This document shows positions 1 through 8,549 of a stretch of 45,463 nucleotides of DNA, piece by piece. Made by a program: the position numbers and the translations under genes. The stretch spans positions 1 through 45,463 of the forward strand of contig NZ_JRUQ01000075.1 in assembly GCF_000773975.1 (NCBI RefSeq), given 5' to 3'. How positions within the stretch are numbered: position 1 is the first letter of the stretch; each line of letters opens with the position of its first letter. The notes below the pieces were generated by a model. That model did no database searches. It was not told the origin of the DNA and was given only the letters and a program-made list of their open reading frames with translations. Origin of the DNA: Erwinia typographi (lineage in GTDB: Bacteria > Pseudomonadota > Gammaproteobacteria > Enterobacterales > Enterobacteriaceae).

Positions 1-521
1 CCCGGGCTGTCGTACTCCGCCGTGTAGGTGTGCTGATATAATCCGCTTTGAATAATTTCCGGCGCGTCTTCAAAATCCTGACGCAAATCGTCTTTCGACA
101 GGTCAAGCAGCTCAATTTTGACGTTCTGACGGAAGTCGGTTTTATCCACCAGCGATTTAGCCCCGCGCCACAGCGACTCAACCCGCTGAAATTCTTTATG
201 ATGCATGACGGCATCCAGCTGGCGGCCGATCCTGTAGTCCAGCTCAGCGATGTGATGGTCAATCAGCGTTTTGTCCAGCTTTTCAACCTGTGTCCCCGCT
301 TTACTCAGGCACTCCAGCAGCACCTGCATACCGGCGGTCAGGCGCTGATCGGCGGTGGCATCCGACATCGCCTGCTGATCCTGCCAGATATCCAGCGCGC
401 CCAGCTCAGAGACCGGGCTCAGGTTGATTTTTTCAAACAGGGAGGCATACACGCTGCCGGTTCCCGACTGCTCCAGCACCACACTTTCGCCTTCAGCGGC
501 GCGTTCATTTTTTACAGACAT
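1..521 (-). CDS. tssC: Type VI secretion sheath protein TssC (VipB), N-terminal part
   Basis: TssC is the large subunit of the contractile T6SS sheath; it pairs with TssB in the cytoplasm and contracts to drive the Hcp tube out. The first 173 residues are visible, reading from MSVKNERAAEGESVV; the rest lies beyond the left edge (family length about 500). The segments LDKTLIDHHIAELDYRIG and VMHHKEFQRVESLWRG are typical of the family. The start at 521 is preceded by a purine-rich GAGAGAGA ribosome site. It follows tssB by 39 bp on the same strand, the usual tssB-tssC order. Translation was read directly from the minus strand. Confidence 0.92.
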   Translation of the reverse strand, partial: MSVKNERAAEGESVVLEQSGTGSVYASLFEKINLSPVSELGALDIWQDQQAMSDATADQRLTAGMQVLLECLSKAGTQVEKLDKTLIDHHIAELDYRIGRQLDAVMHHKEFQRVESLWRGAKSLVDKTDFRQNVKIELLDLSKDDLRQDFEDAPEIIQSGLYQHTYTAEYDSP

Positions 522-560
522 CAGCATTCTCTCTCGTTAATCCATTAAACATCGCTGCCG

Positions 561-1058
561 TTAAGCCTGTTGCGGCGCCAGAGCAGACAGCTCGCGGCGC
601 AGTTCAGCGCTGAGCGTTGGGTCAAGCAGGATTTTCTCCAGCTCTTTACGGAAGGTCTGGTTATCCAGAAGGTTCGCTTTCAGATCGCGAAGGAGGTTAC
701 GCATGGCAAGCATGGCTTTCAGCTGCGGTATCTGACGGGCCACCTGCTCTGGCTCAAAATCTTTCATCTCGCCAAAGGAGAGGCTGATGTTTTCTTCGCT
801 GCCGTCACCGGCCAGGGTGTTTTCTACAGAGAGATTTACGCCAGGAGAGAAGTCGGCCAGCACGCGGTCGAAGTTGTGTTTATTGACGTTGACCTTTTCA
901 CGCTCCGCCACCGGGCGGTGCTCAGAGCCGTTGCTGTAATCCCCGACGACAACCAGTTTGAGGGGCAACTCGACTTTTTTCTGCGCGCCGCCGGTATGGA
1001 CACTTAACTGGATGTTAACGCGGGCTTTGGGGATCTCGGACTGATAGGAGTTAGACAT
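561..1058 (-). CDS. tssB: Type VI secretion sheath protein TssB (VipA)
   Basis: Small sheath subunit of the type VI secretion system, which forms the helical contractile sheath with TssC. At 165 residues it has the normal family length. Visible family features are the N-terminal PKARVNIQLSV strand, the PLKLVVVGDYS strand, and the C-terminal region with LLDNQTFRKELEKILLDP and ELRRELSAL, which holds the helix that interacts with TssC. It is the first gene of the visible part of a T6SS operon running off the left edge. No promoter could be assigned in the 605 bp upstream. Confidence 0.95.
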   Translation of the reverse strand: MSNSYQSEIPKARVNIQLSVHTGGAQKKVELPLKLVVVGDYSNGSEHRPVAEREKVNVNKHNFDRVLADFSPGVNLSVENTLAGDGSEENISLSFGEMKDFEPEQVARQIPQLKAMLAMRNLLRDLKANLLDNQTFRKELEKILLDPTLSAELRRELSALAPQQA

Positions 1059-1663
1059 GGCTGTCCCTGTTCTATGGAGTGATAGAAACGGTCAGTACCA
1101 GCATGAAATTAATAAGAACGGCTTACCCTGCCAGAAAAAATCCTTACTTACGTCCTGCGACGAAAAGCAAAGCCGGGGTCAAAAGCGAGCGCATTCCATT
1201 CACTGGCGAGCATGACACGGCATTTTCAGGCAGTTATTCGAAAGAGAAAATTTCGGATAAACACCCGGAGAGAGAGTGTAAAAACGTTATAAAGGTATTG
1301 GGAAATTAAATTATGTAACCAAATAATACAAAATAAAAATTTAACAAAATAAGAACATCCTTCTGATTTATAATGATTTTACCTCAACACCCCGGCAAGC
1401 TGCATGGAATAAGGGCAGGCTATAATTGGTCGATTTGACTTAAGGCCTGTCACCGAGCCGGGAACCCGTTATTTTAGCCAGAATGCCTCATTTCCCCTTT
1501 TTATGAAAAATGAGACATCGGTGGGTCTTACCCTCCGCCTTCAGAATAAAACATTAATCATTTTCATGAAAAAAGTTCCAGAGCAGAGTACCTACGCTGA
1601 AACCGGCTGGCTGTCCCCGCCTCTTTTCCCAAAGAAAAGCAAGGATTGGTGCCGAGGGTGCGT
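1059..1663. other. Intergenic region of 605 bp, AT-rich in the middle
   Basis: This lies between the T6SS operon start and the 3' end of an SDR gene, both on the minus strand. It should therefore hold the T6SS promoter and the end of the SDR transcript. The stretch around 1310-1380 is strongly AT-rich, as expected of a promoter or silenced region. I found no -24/-12 (sigma-54) match towards tssB. Short open frames here have no ribosome site or recognisable protein features. Confidence 0.5.
1483..1518. repeat. Imperfect inverted repeat in intergenic DNA
   Basis: ATGCCTCATTT at 1483-1493 pairs with AAATGAGACAT at 1508-1518 at 10 of 11 positions, with a 14-bp loop. It lacks a clean T-run and could be a weak hairpin or a regulator site. 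Function is unknown. Confidence 0.4.
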
Positions 1664-2407
1664 TCAGACAGCCATGACGCCCCCATCAACAAATAACTCT
1701 ACCCCTGCAACGAAGCTGCTTTCCTCTGAAGCCAGAAACAGCACGTTTTTAGCCACCTCCTCCGCCAGACCAATACGCCCAAGCGGGGTCATCTGGTGTA
1801 ATGCTTCTTCTGCGCCGGGATTATGCTGAAGATAGCTCTCCATCGCCGGTGTCCGAATCATGCCAGGCGCAACCACGTTAACGCGAATCCCCTTACTTTT
1901 CAGATCCGTGGTCCAGGTGCGGGCAAATGAGCGAATCGCGGCTTTGGTGGCGCTGTACATCGACAAATTCGCAAAACCTTTGCTGCCCGCAGCCGAACCG
2001 GTAAGGATCACGCTGCCGCCGGCGGTCATCAGAGGTAAGGCCTTCTGCACGGTAAAAGCCATGCCTTTAACATTGATGTTGAATAACCGGTCAATATGCT
2101 CTTCGTCGAGCGTGTCAATCGATGCGGACTCGGAGACGCCTGCGTTAGCAAAAACCACATCTACCCTGCCGTGATCCTGCCTGATGCGCTCATAGAGTCG
2201 ATTCAGGTCAGCCTGGCTGGCGACATCGCCCTGAATGCCAACGGCACCGTGACCGATTTGGTTTACCGCCTCTTCCAGTTGTTGCGGCCGCCGTCCCGTC
2301 ACGTAGACATGGGCGCCTTCTGCGGCAAAGGCTTTGGCCGTTGCCAGACCGATACCCTCACTGCCGCCCGTAATCACTACAACTTTACCTTCGAATCGCT
2401 TCGTCAT
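1664..2407 (-). CDS. Short-chain dehydrogenase/reductase (SDR), TetR-linked
   Basis: This is a 247-residue classical SDR, a cytoplasmic NAD(P)-dependent oxidoreductase. The cofactor motif TGGSEGIG is at residues 13-20, followed by the structural FANAG motif, the catalytic Ser in LTGSAAGS, and the YSATK pair with the active-site Tyr and Lys. The C terminus FVAGVELFVDGG is typical. The open frame extends upstream to 2644, but that part overlaps the divergent TetR gene in another frame, so the ATG at 2407 (MTKRFEGK) is the likely start. It is divergent from the TetR gene with two palindromes between them, so the TetR protein probably represses it. The substrate is not predictable; such pairs often handle quinones, aldehydes or xenobiotics. 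Confidence 0.9.
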   Translation of the reverse strand: MTKRFEGKVVVITGGSEGIGLATAKAFAAEGAHVYVTGRRPQQLEEAVNQIGHGAVGIQGDVASQADLNRLYERIRQDHGRVDVVFANAGVSESASIDTLDEEHIDRLFNINVKGMAFTVQKALPLMTAGGSVILTGSAAGSKGFANLSMYSATKAAIRSFARTWTTDLKSKGIRVNVVAPGMIRTPAMESYLQHNPGAEEALHQMTPLGRIGLAEEVAKNVLFLASEESSFVAGVELFVDGGVMAV

Positions 2408-2431
2408 CTTCTCAGTTCCCGCGCTGTTGTT

Positions 2432-2475
2432 AAGTGGAGGATTGCTCCACTTATAATGTGGAGGTACTCTCCGTT
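2432..2475. promoter_or_regulatory. Twin palindromic operators in the SDR/TetR divergent promoter
   Basis: The perfect palindrome AAGTGGAG-GATTG-CTCCACTT lies at 2432-2452. A second, weaker copy GTGGAG-GTACT-CTCC follows at 2458-2472, with the same 5-bp spacer and centres 24 bp apart. A TATAAT box at 2452-2457 lies between the two. The layout fits a TetR-type repressor controlling both divergent genes; the assignment to this repressor is inference from position. Confidence 0.7.
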
Positions 2476-2501
2476 TTACAAGTAATAATGAGAAAAAAGC
2501 A

Positions 2502-3071
2502 TTGAGTGATAAAACTTCGCTGCGCGCTGACGCACAAAAAAATCGTGAACGCATTCTGCTGGCGGCGGAAGCCGTGTTTAAAGAAAAGGGAGCGAGTGCT
2601 TCACTTGAGGACGTTGCCAGGCACGCGGGCGTGGGGATTGGCACGCTCTACCGGCGCTTTCCCACGCGCGAAGTGCTTTTAGCGGCAACCTACAACGCAC
2701 GATTTTTATCCTTCGCTGAGGAGAGTCGCGCAAGGGATAACCAGCTTGATGCTGGCAGCGCGGTGCGGGCTTATCTGGAAGAGATAGTCACGCACACTAT
2801 GGTTTACCGCGGACTGGCGGCCTCACTGGGCACAGTACTTCAGAGCGGCACTCCCGGCTGCCACGCCACCACTGATGAAGGCAGGCGCTTACTTCAGCGG
2901 GCGCAGCAGGCCGGCGTTCTGCGTGATGACGTTAGCTTTGAGGATTTGGTCTACGTTGCCACGGCAATTTGTCTCACCGTTGAACAGGATGACTCACCCA
3001 AAACGCGCATTGTCCATCTGGTGGATTTGTTCCTCAATGGCATCGGGGAACGTTCGGACAGTCATCAGTGA
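2502..3071 (+). CDS. TetR/AcrR-family transcriptional regulator
   Basis: A 189-residue DNA-binding repressor. The N-terminal helix-turn-helix is clear (ASLEDVARHAGVGIGTLYRR, about residues 29-48), and the C-terminal ligand-binding part has no recognisable specificity. The start is a TTG at 2502; the nearby ATG at 2488 is in another frame and stops after five codons. It is divergent from the SDR gene and probably controls it and itself through the palindromes at 2432-2475. The family is certain, the ligand unknown. Confidence 0.88.
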   Translation: MSDKTSLRADAQKNRERILLAAEAVFKEKGASASLEDVARHAGVGIGTLYRRFPTREVLLAATYNARFLSFAEESRARDNQLDAGSAVRAYLEEIVTHTMVYRGLAASLGTVLQSGTPGCHATTDEGRRLLQRAQQAGVLRDDVSFEDLVYVATAICLTVEQDDSPKTRIVHLVDLFLNGIGERSDSHQ

Positions 3072-3286
3072 GTCTATTTCTGAAATAATCAGCTTTCGAC
3101 CAATCCCCCCCAGGCAAGCCAATTTCTCCCTCATCCCCTCTCTTTTACTGGCCATAAATGAGCTGGCCACCAACGTTTTTCGCCTTCAGCAAGCGCTCAG
3201 ATCTCTAAACTTCAACCCTGATCACAAAACAACCCGAACAAAAAACGATCAACATCACATTAAAAAATTATTAACATATCTACCAT

Positions 3287-3297
3287 TGGTATTACCA
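3287..3297. promoter_or_regulatory. FadR/GntR-type operator palindrome
   Basis: TGGTATTACCA is a perfect palindrome around a central T and matches the TGGTNNNACCA core recognised by many FCD-domain GntR regulators. Overlapping it is another inverted repeat, ACCATTGGT, at 3282-3290. It sits 23 bp before the FadR-type gene at 3320, so autoregulation of the operon 3320-8436 is likely. Confidence 0.65.
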
Positions 3298-3319
3298 CTA
3301 CAGACCTCTGGTAAATTGC

Positions 3320-4063
3320 ATGGATATCAGGCGTGAAAAAACGGAAAGCGGCAGCGGCTATGACCGGGTTGTTAAATTCTTGCGGGAACAGTTGTTAAGC
3401 GGGGAACTAAAGGCTGGCGACAGCTTGTTACCCGAGCGTGAGCTATCCGCCCGGCTGGGAGTCAGTCGCCCGGTACTGCGGGAAGCGCTGCGAGCGCTCG
3501 CCATGATCGGTGCCGTTGAGATCCGTCATGGCATTGGCACGGTGGTGACAAAACCCGACGTTTCAATATTGGGTGAGTTCTTCACATTTGTTCTGGCACA
3601 CCAGCCAAATGTTGTTGATGACGTCATGCAGGCGCGTATTGCTATTGAGCGTCAGGCAGTCCGTCTCGCCTGTCGCAGGGCAACACAAAGTGATTACGAT
3701 CGACTGGCCGCCTGCCTCAGCGAAATCATTGATACCATTCATACCCCGGAATCAGGGGGCCTGGCAGATTTTCGTTTCCATGAAACTATCGTTAATGCGT
3801 CAGGCTCTCCGACGCTGATTAATATCTATCAGTCCATCAGTGTCCTTATGCACCGTTCCCATCTCGACAGGCGCGAGCAAATCATTCAGGTAGAAGGCAT
3901 TGAAGAATTTCTTATTGACCACCACCGCGCCATTTTTGCTGCCATCGTTGAACGCGATGAAGAGCGGGCCGATGAATTACTGAGCCTCCATTTTGAGATA
4001 GGCGCCGATTTTCGTCGTCGCGCCACTATCCGTATGGCGGGCTATCCCCCCTTAGCGAACTAA
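3320..4063 (+). CDS. GntR/FadR-family (FCD domain) transcriptional regulator
   Basis: A 247-residue regulator with an N-terminal winged helix (LPERELSARLGVSRPVLREA, residues 38-57) and a C-terminal all-helical FCD ligand domain with the DFRFHETIVNASGSP motif that carries metal- and ligand-binding residues. FCD regulators usually sense small organic or sugar acids. It is the first gene of a co-directional run up to 8436, with a TGGT-ATT-ACCA palindrome just upstream. It is most likely the local repressor of the isomerase, dehydrogenase and ABC transporter genes that follow. Confidence 0.9.
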   Translation: MDIRREKTESGSGYDRVVKFLREQLLSGELKAGDSLLPERELSARLGVSRPVLREALRALAMIGAVEIRHGIGTVVTKPDVSILGEFFTFVLAHQPNVVDDVMQARIAIERQAVRLACRRATQSDYDRLAACLSEIIDTIHTPESGGLADFRFHETIVNASGSPTLINIYQSISVLMHRSHLDRREQIIQVEGIEEFLIDHHRAIFAAIVERDEERADELLSLHFEIGADFRRRATIRMAGYPPLAN

Positions 4064-4086
4064 AACACTTTTATAAGGAACCGCAG

Positions 4087-4533
4087 ATGCAAATCGTCAT
4101 TGGCAGCGATCACGCAGGATTTCACCTAAAGCAGGAGCTGGCGCAGTGGCTTCAACAATCCGGTTATCAGGTCGAGGATGTTGGCAGTCATAACCCTGAA
4201 CCTGTCGACTTCCCCGATATTGCTTACACCCTGTGCAGCAAAGTGCGTGAGAACCGCGCCCTTCGCGGAATTTTAGTTTGCGGTACCGGCGTTGGCGCCG
4301 TCATCGCCTGCAATAAAGTGAACGGCATCCGCGCGGCCGTTTGTCATGACGTGCATTCGGCGCATCAGGCCGTTGAGCATGATGACGTCAACGTGATGTG
4401 TATGGGCGCACAGATCGTCGGTCCCTGGCTGGCACGCGATCTTACAGAGGCATTCCTCAAGGCCGAATTCGTTCAGGAGGCGGATTTCATCCGCCGCGTC
4501 GAGAAGCTGTCTCAGCTTGAACAACGTAATTAA
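4087..4533 (+). CDS. RpiB/LacA/LacB-family sugar-phosphate isomerase
   Basis: At 148 residues it has the length of ribose-5-phosphate isomerase B. It carries the phosphate-binding SDHAGF (residues 7-12), the catalytic Cys65 in ILVCGTGVG, the ACNKVNGIRA segment and the HDDVNVMCMG segment. The family interconverts aldose and ketose phosphates; besides RpiB itself it includes enzymes for galactose-, allose-, erythrulose- and threulose-phosphate. Being in a catabolic operon with a dehydrogenase rather than with the pentose phosphate genes argues for a specialised substrate. It starts 23 bp after the regulator and its own ATAAGGA ribosome site is clear. Confidence 0.88.
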   Translation: MQIVIGSDHAGFHLKQELAQWLQQSGYQVEDVGSHNPEPVDFPDIAYTLCSKVRENRALRGILVCGTGVGAVIACNKVNGIRAAVCHDVHSAHQAVEHDDVNVMCMGAQIVGPWLARDLTEAFLKAEFVQEADFIRRVEKLSQLEQRN

Positions 4534-4553
4534 TCAGCAACAAGGAGAACAGG

Positions 4554-5462
4554 ATGACTACCACGACTTCCGGCATTGTTGGCTTTCTTGGCTTAGGCGT
4601 AATGGGCCGCGAGATGGCGCGCAATCTTGCCCAGGCAGGTTTCAGGGTTCGCGCCTTTGATATTGTCAGCGGAGCTGGCGAAGCGTTGCGTCAGTTCGGC
4701 GTGGAGATTGTCTCCGACATCCCCGCGGCGGTAAGCGATGCAGACATTGTTATTTCTATGCTGCCGGATACGCCACAGGTTGAGGAGATCGTCTACGGGC
4801 CTGGAGGGTTACTCTCCCATCCTCCGCGAGGAAGACTGTTTGTAGATATGAGTACCATCGCGCCTGAAGCTACGCGCAAGATGAGTCGGGATCTGTCAGC
4901 CGCAGGCGTCACCATGCTCGATGCACCCGTTTCAGGCGGCCCGGTCGGTGCGAAAAAGGGTTCGCTGACCATTATGGTCGGCGGGGAAGCCCAGGGGTTT
5001 GAACAGGCAACGCCTTATCTCAGCGCTATGGGCAGCACGCTAAACCATGTCGGCGCATCCGGCGCCGGGCAGACCGTGAAGCTGTGCAATCAGCTGATCT
5101 GCGGCATCAATATTCAGGCAATCTGCGAAGCGCTGGCGCTGGCTCGCGCCTGGGATATCGATCTGCCGCAAATGCGCGAAGTACTGCTTGGCGGTTCAGC
5201 GGCTTCCTGGATGCTCGATAAACTTGGCTCCGCGATGATCGAAGGGGATGTCTCAGCTGGTTTTCGCATTGACCTGATGATGAAAGATCTCCGGCTGGTG
5301 CTGGAAGCCGCGCAGAAACATCCCGTCCCCCTTCCCGCTACGGCTCTGGTTGCCACGCAATACCAAAATGCGCAGGCCTATGGCGAAGGTTCGAATGGTA
5401 ACCAGGCACTTTTCAAGGTTTATGACCGAATAACCGGCCAGCAGACCGCATTGACCAAATAA
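4554..5462 (+). CDS. NAD(P)-dependent beta-hydroxyacid dehydrogenase (HIBADH/GarR family)
   Basis: A 302-residue 6-phosphogluconate-dehydrogenase-like enzyme. The Rossmann motif GFLGLGVMG is at residues 10-18, the substrate-binding DAPVSGGPVGA about residue 123, and the catalytic Lys176 in GQTVKLCNQ, with Asn179. The family oxidises 3-hydroxyisobutyrate, tartronate semialdehyde/glycerate, L-threonate or D-erythronate. In catabolic clusters the four-carbon acids go through LtnD/DenD, which pair with a kinase, an isomerase and an aldolase; here only an isomerase of a different family is present. It is translated within the FadR-type operon, 20 bp after rpiB-like. The exact substrate is open. 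Confidence 0.88.
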   Translation: MTTTTSGIVGFLGLGVMGREMARNLAQAGFRVRAFDIVSGAGEALRQFGVEIVSDIPAAVSDADIVISMLPDTPQVEEIVYGPGGLLSHPPRGRLFVDMSTIAPEATRKMSRDLSAAGVTMLDAPVSGGPVGAKKGSLTIMVGGEAQGFEQATPYLSAMGSTLNHVGASGAGQTVKLCNQLICGINIQAICEALALARAWDIDLPQMREVLLGGSAASWMLDKLGSAMIEGDVSAGFRIDLMMKDLRLVLEAAQKHPVPLPATALVATQYQNAQAYGEGSNGNQALFKVYDRITGQQTALTK

Positions 5463-5476
5463 CCGGGGTAAAGGTC

Positions 5477-6154
5477 ATGATGCTCGATTTCACAGCAATA
5501 TTTTCACAATGGCAGCTACTGCTGAACGGTGCATTATTAACCGCCAAACTGGCCATGGTAACCACGGTGACCGGTTTTCTCATCGGCACGCTGTGTGCGG
5601 TTGCCCGCCGCTCCCGGTCAGGCATATTGGCAAACATCGCGGCGGTCTATGTTGAATCGATCCGTAATACGCCGTTTCTGGTGCAGATCTTTCTGGTCTA
5701 TTTCGGCTTCTCAAGCCTGGGTTTTTCCTTTACCGCATTCACCGTCTCGGTGATTGCGCTGACGATCAACGTCGGGGCCTATACTGCCGAAATCATGCGC
5801 GCAGGCTTTGAGTCGGTTCACAAAGGGCAATGGGAAGCGGCAGAAACGCTGGGGTTAGCCAAATGGCAGCAGTACTGGCACGTCGCGCTAAGACCTGCGA
5901 TCGAGCGTGTTTATCCCTCACTGACCAGCCAGTTCATTCTGCTAATGCTGGCCTCTTCAGTGACATCGCAAATCTCCGCTGAGGAACTGACAGCAACCGC
6001 TAACTTTATTCAATCAGAAACTTATCGTCCCTTTGAAACCTTCTTCATTGTGGCTGGCATCTACATTGCGCTGTCACTGCTAATGCGACTGGTTTTCTGG
6101 TTATTTGGGCTGGCCCTTTTTCCCCGCCGTCGCAAACTTGGCACCATGATTTAG
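5477..6154 (+). CDS. Amino-acid-type ABC transporter permease 1
   Basis: A 225-residue inner-membrane permease of the polar amino acid (HisM/GlnP) family. Hydrophobic segments alternate with the conserved cytoplasmic EAA loop, QWEAAETLGLAKWQQYWHVALRPA, which docks on the ATPase. The ESIRNTPFLVQIF segment is typical of the family. It starts 14 bp after the dehydrogenase gene and is followed by a second permease 6 bp on, so the importer has a heterodimeric membrane part. Specificity is not visible. Confidence 0.92.
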   Translation: MMLDFTAIFSQWQLLLNGALLTAKLAMVTTVTGFLIGTLCAVARRSRSGILANIAAVYVESIRNTPFLVQIFLVYFGFSSLGFSFTAFTVSVIALTINVGAYTAEIMRAGFESVHKGQWEAAETLGLAKWQQYWHVALRPAIERVYPSLTSQFILLMLASSVTSQISAEELTATANFIQSETYRPFETFFIVAGIYIALSLLMRLVFWLFGLALFPRRRKLGTMI

Positions 6155-6160
6155 GGAAGC

Positions 6161-6853
6161 ATGACGATGAATATTCCGCTCAATTTCGCCCATATCCAGT
6201 TTTTACTCGAAGGCACGTTATGGTCGGTGATCCTGTCGCTGATGGCTTTCGGCGGCGGCGGCCTGGCAGGCTTTCTCCTCGCCCTTGGACGCATAGCGCC
6301 ATCCCCGGCGCTACGTCTGATTATCAGCAGCTGGGTGCAGTTAATTCAGGGTACGCCGCTGCTGATCATCATGTTTATGGTCTATTTCGGCTTGCCGCAG
6401 CTAGGCCTGTCAATCTCCCCGCTGCTGGCTGCCGGCTTATCTCTCACCATTTATGCCAGCGCATACCTCGGTGAAATCTGGCGGGGCTGTATTCAGTCCG
6501 TTCCCCGCGCGCAGTGGGAAGCCGCTGAGTGTCTGGCACTCTCTCGTACGCAACGCATGTTCAAAGTGATACTGCCGCAGGCCATCAAGCTGGCTACCCC
6601 ACCCACCGTGGGATTTTCGGTTCAGATTATCAAAAATACCTCGCTGGCATCGGTGGTGGGATTTGTTGAACTGGCGCGCGCGGGGCAGCTAATTAATAAC
6701 TCAATCTTTCAACCTTTTATTATCTATCTCATCGTTGCGGCGATCTATTTCTGTCTCTGTTTTCCGGTATCGGCGCTAAGCCGAAGACTTGAGCGGGGCG
6801 CGACCGAAAAAAAGACCCGTCGTCTGCAAACGGTCACGCCGCGAATCAACTAA
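6161..6853 (+). CDS. Amino-acid-type ABC transporter permease 2
   Basis: A 230-residue partner permease of the same family, with the LIQGTPLLIIMFMVYFGLP segment and an EAA loop beginning QWEAAECLALSRTQRMFKV. Several membrane helices are evident. The C terminus is basic and cytoplasmic. The ribosome site AGGGAAG precedes ATG 6161. It belongs with the permease at 5477, the ATPase at 6872 and the binding protein at 7639 in one complete importer. Confidence 0.92.
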   Translation: MTMNIPLNFAHIQFLLEGTLWSVILSLMAFGGGGLAGFLLALGRIAPSPALRLIISSWVQLIQGTPLLIIMFMVYFGLPQLGLSISPLLAAGLSLTIYASAYLGEIWRGCIQSVPRAQWEAAECLALSRTQRMFKVILPQAIKLATPPTVGFSVQIIKNTSLASVVGFVELARAGQLINNSIFQPFIIYLIVAAIYFCLCFPVSALSRRLERGATEKKTRRLQTVTPRIN

Positions 6854-6871
6854 GTGCTGAAGGTAATCATC

Positions 6872-7597
6872 ATGCCCATCATTACGTTAAGTAACGTGCA
6901 AAAAAGCTTCGATCATAATCACGTACTGAAGGATGTTTCTTTTTCAGTCAATCAGGGACAGGTCGTCGCTCTGATCGGTGCCAGCGGCTCAGGCAAAAGC
7001 ACGGCGCTACGCTGCATCGACCGGCTGGAAACCATCAACAGCGGCAGCATTGAGGTGTGTGGACACAAAGTTGAAGACCCGCACGTTGACCTGCGCAAGC
7101 TGCGTCAGGACGTTGGTATCGTCTTTCAGAGCTATAACCTGTTCCCCCATCTGACCATTGAGCAAAACATCACTTTGGGCCCGGTCTCTGTGCGAAAAAT
7201 GGCGAAAGCAGAAGCCAGAAGACTTGCCCTGTCGGTGCTTGAACAGGTTGGGCTGGCTGATAAGGCCGACAGTTACCCGGAGCAGCTCTCAGGTGGACAG
7301 CAGCAGCGTGCCGCCATCGCTCGTTCGCTGGCGATGAAGCCTAAAGTGATGCTATTCGATGAGGTCACGTCTGCGCTTGACCCCAAACTCACCGGTGAGG
7401 TACTGCGCGTTATTGAACGCCTGGCCGGCAGCGGCATGACCATGATTATGGTGACCCACGAAATGAATTTTGCCCGCAGGGTTGCCGACAAAGTTATTTT
7501 TATGCATCAGGGAACAGTACATGAAAGCGGCACGGTAGCCATTCTGAAAACGCCAGCGACTCCGGCTCTCCAGGAGTTCGTCTCAAACGATCTGTGA
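6872..7597 (+). CDS. Amino-acid-type ABC transporter ATP-binding protein
   Basis: This is the ATPase of the importer, 241 residues from ATG 6872; a GTG at 6854 is possible but lacks a good ribosome site. Visible motifs are Walker A (GASGSGKST), the Q-loop ([12 protein letters not shown]), the signature (LSGGQQQR), Walker B ([12 protein letters not shown]) and the switch His (VTHEM). The usual DEPTSALD is DEVTSALD here, a Val for Pro change just after the catalytic Glu, which may be tolerated. It overlaps the upstream frame of the binding protein gene. Confidence 0.93.
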   Translation: MPIITLSNVQKSFDHNHVLKDVSFSVNQGQVVALIGASGSGKSTALRCIDRLETINSGSIEVCGHKVEDPHVDLRKLRQDVGIVFQSYNLFPHLTIEQNITLGPVSVRKMAKAEARRLALSVLEQVGLADKADSYPEQLSGGQQQRAAIARSLAMKPKVMLFDEVTSALDPKLTGEVLRVIERLAGSGMTMIMVTHEMNFARRVADKVIFMHQGTVHESGTVAILKTPATPALQEFVSNDL

Positions 7598-7638
7598 ATC
7601 ACCCTGCATCCAGAATTATCCCTATCAGGAGAATAATA

Positions 7639-8436
7639 ATGAACCCTACAAAAAAAATTATCTTTATCGCCACATTGCTGTCTGCCATTGTCATCCAGCC
7701 AGCTTCAGCAAACGCCCTCCAGGATATTCAGCAGCGCGGGGAGCTGCGCGTCGCCACCGATATGTCCCTGCCGCCTTCAGGTATGCTGGATGCCTCAATG
7801 AAGCCCGTAGGCTCCGACGTTGAGACCGCCGAGCTGTTAGCTAAAGATTGGGGGCTAAAACTCAAATTTATCGAAACCACCGGCCCGACACGCATCCCAA
7901 ACTTACAAACGGGTAAGGCCGACATTGTCATATCAACCCTTTCCGTCACGCCGCAACGGGCGCAGGTTATTGACTTTACCAGAGCGTATGCAGGATTACG
8001 GTCGGTGATCGCCGCTCCCGCTGCAACCAAAATTAGCGACTGGACCGATCTGAAAGGACACGCCATCACCGTGACCCGAGGTACAACCCAGGATTCCATG
8101 TTAAGCAAAGACGCCATGACGAAAGGGATTACCGTTCAGCGTTACGATGACGATGCGACGCTGGTTACGGCAGCCGTTAGCGGTCAGGCCTGGGCCGTTG
8201 CAACCTCAGCCACCCTCGTCAATCAGATCAAAAAGCAAAATCCTAAGCTGGCATTTGAACCTAAAATGACGCTGACCGTGTTTGATTTAGCGATTGGATT
8301 GAAAAAAGGCGAGCCTGAACTGAAGCAAAAACTCAACCAGTGGATTGAAACCAATTTAAAAAATGGCAAGCTAAATGCTATTTACCAAAAATATCATGGC
8401 GAGCCCATTCCAGCAGAAATTATCAACAGAAAATAG
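7639..8436 (+). CDS. Periplasmic substrate-binding protein of amino-acid-type ABC importer
   Basis: A 265-residue SBP_bac_3 family protein. The ATG at 7639 has an AGGAGA ribosome site and gives a proper signal peptide (basic MNPTKK, hydrophobic core, cleavage near PASANA). The mature part begins LQDIQQRGELRVATDMSLPP, and the GKADIVISTLSVTPQR motif is diagnostic. It is the last gene of the operon. A polar amino acid transporter joined to a sugar-phosphate isomerase and a hydroxyacid dehydrogenase is unusual, so the ligand may be a small organic acid or an amino sugar acid rather than an amino acid. Confidence 0.92.
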   Translation: MNPTKKIIFIATLLSAIVIQPASANALQDIQQRGELRVATDMSLPPSGMLDASMKPVGSDVETAELLAKDWGLKLKFIETTGPTRIPNLQTGKADIVISTLSVTPQRAQVIDFTRAYAGLRSVIAAPAATKISDWTDLKGHAITVTRGTTQDSMLSKDAMTKGITVQRYDDDATLVTAAVSGQAWAVATSATLVNQIKKQNPKLAFEPKMTLTVFDLAIGLKKGEPELKQKLNQWIETNLKNGKLNAIYQKYHGEPIPAEIINRK

Positions 8437-8439
8437 TGA

Positions 8440-8473
8440 GTAAAAGAAAAGGAGAATGCGTAAAGCATTCTCC
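8440..8473 (-). terminator. Intrinsic terminator for the minus-strand operon
   Basis: A perfect 9-bp stem, GGAGAATGC-N5-GCATTCTCC, at 8451-8473 is followed on the minus strand by TTTTCTTTTA. It ends the dehydrogenase transcript arriving from 9605. On the plus strand the same hairpin has no T-run after it but may still help end the ABC operon. Confidence 0.8.
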
Positions 8474-8549
8474 CGCTCATCATCCAGAGCCTCAGGATAA
8501 TCAGGTAAAAGAGAAATTTTGTTATCAGTCATTCAGAATCAACTTTCCG

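Noticed and set aside
1079..1309. Possible small gene of 76 codons upstream of tssB
   Set aside because: No ribosome site, no recognisable features, and the sequence reads like leader DNA of the T6SS operon.
2408..2644. N-terminal extension of the SDR gene
   Set aside because: It would overlap the TetR gene and its operators; the normal SDR N terminus starts at 2407.
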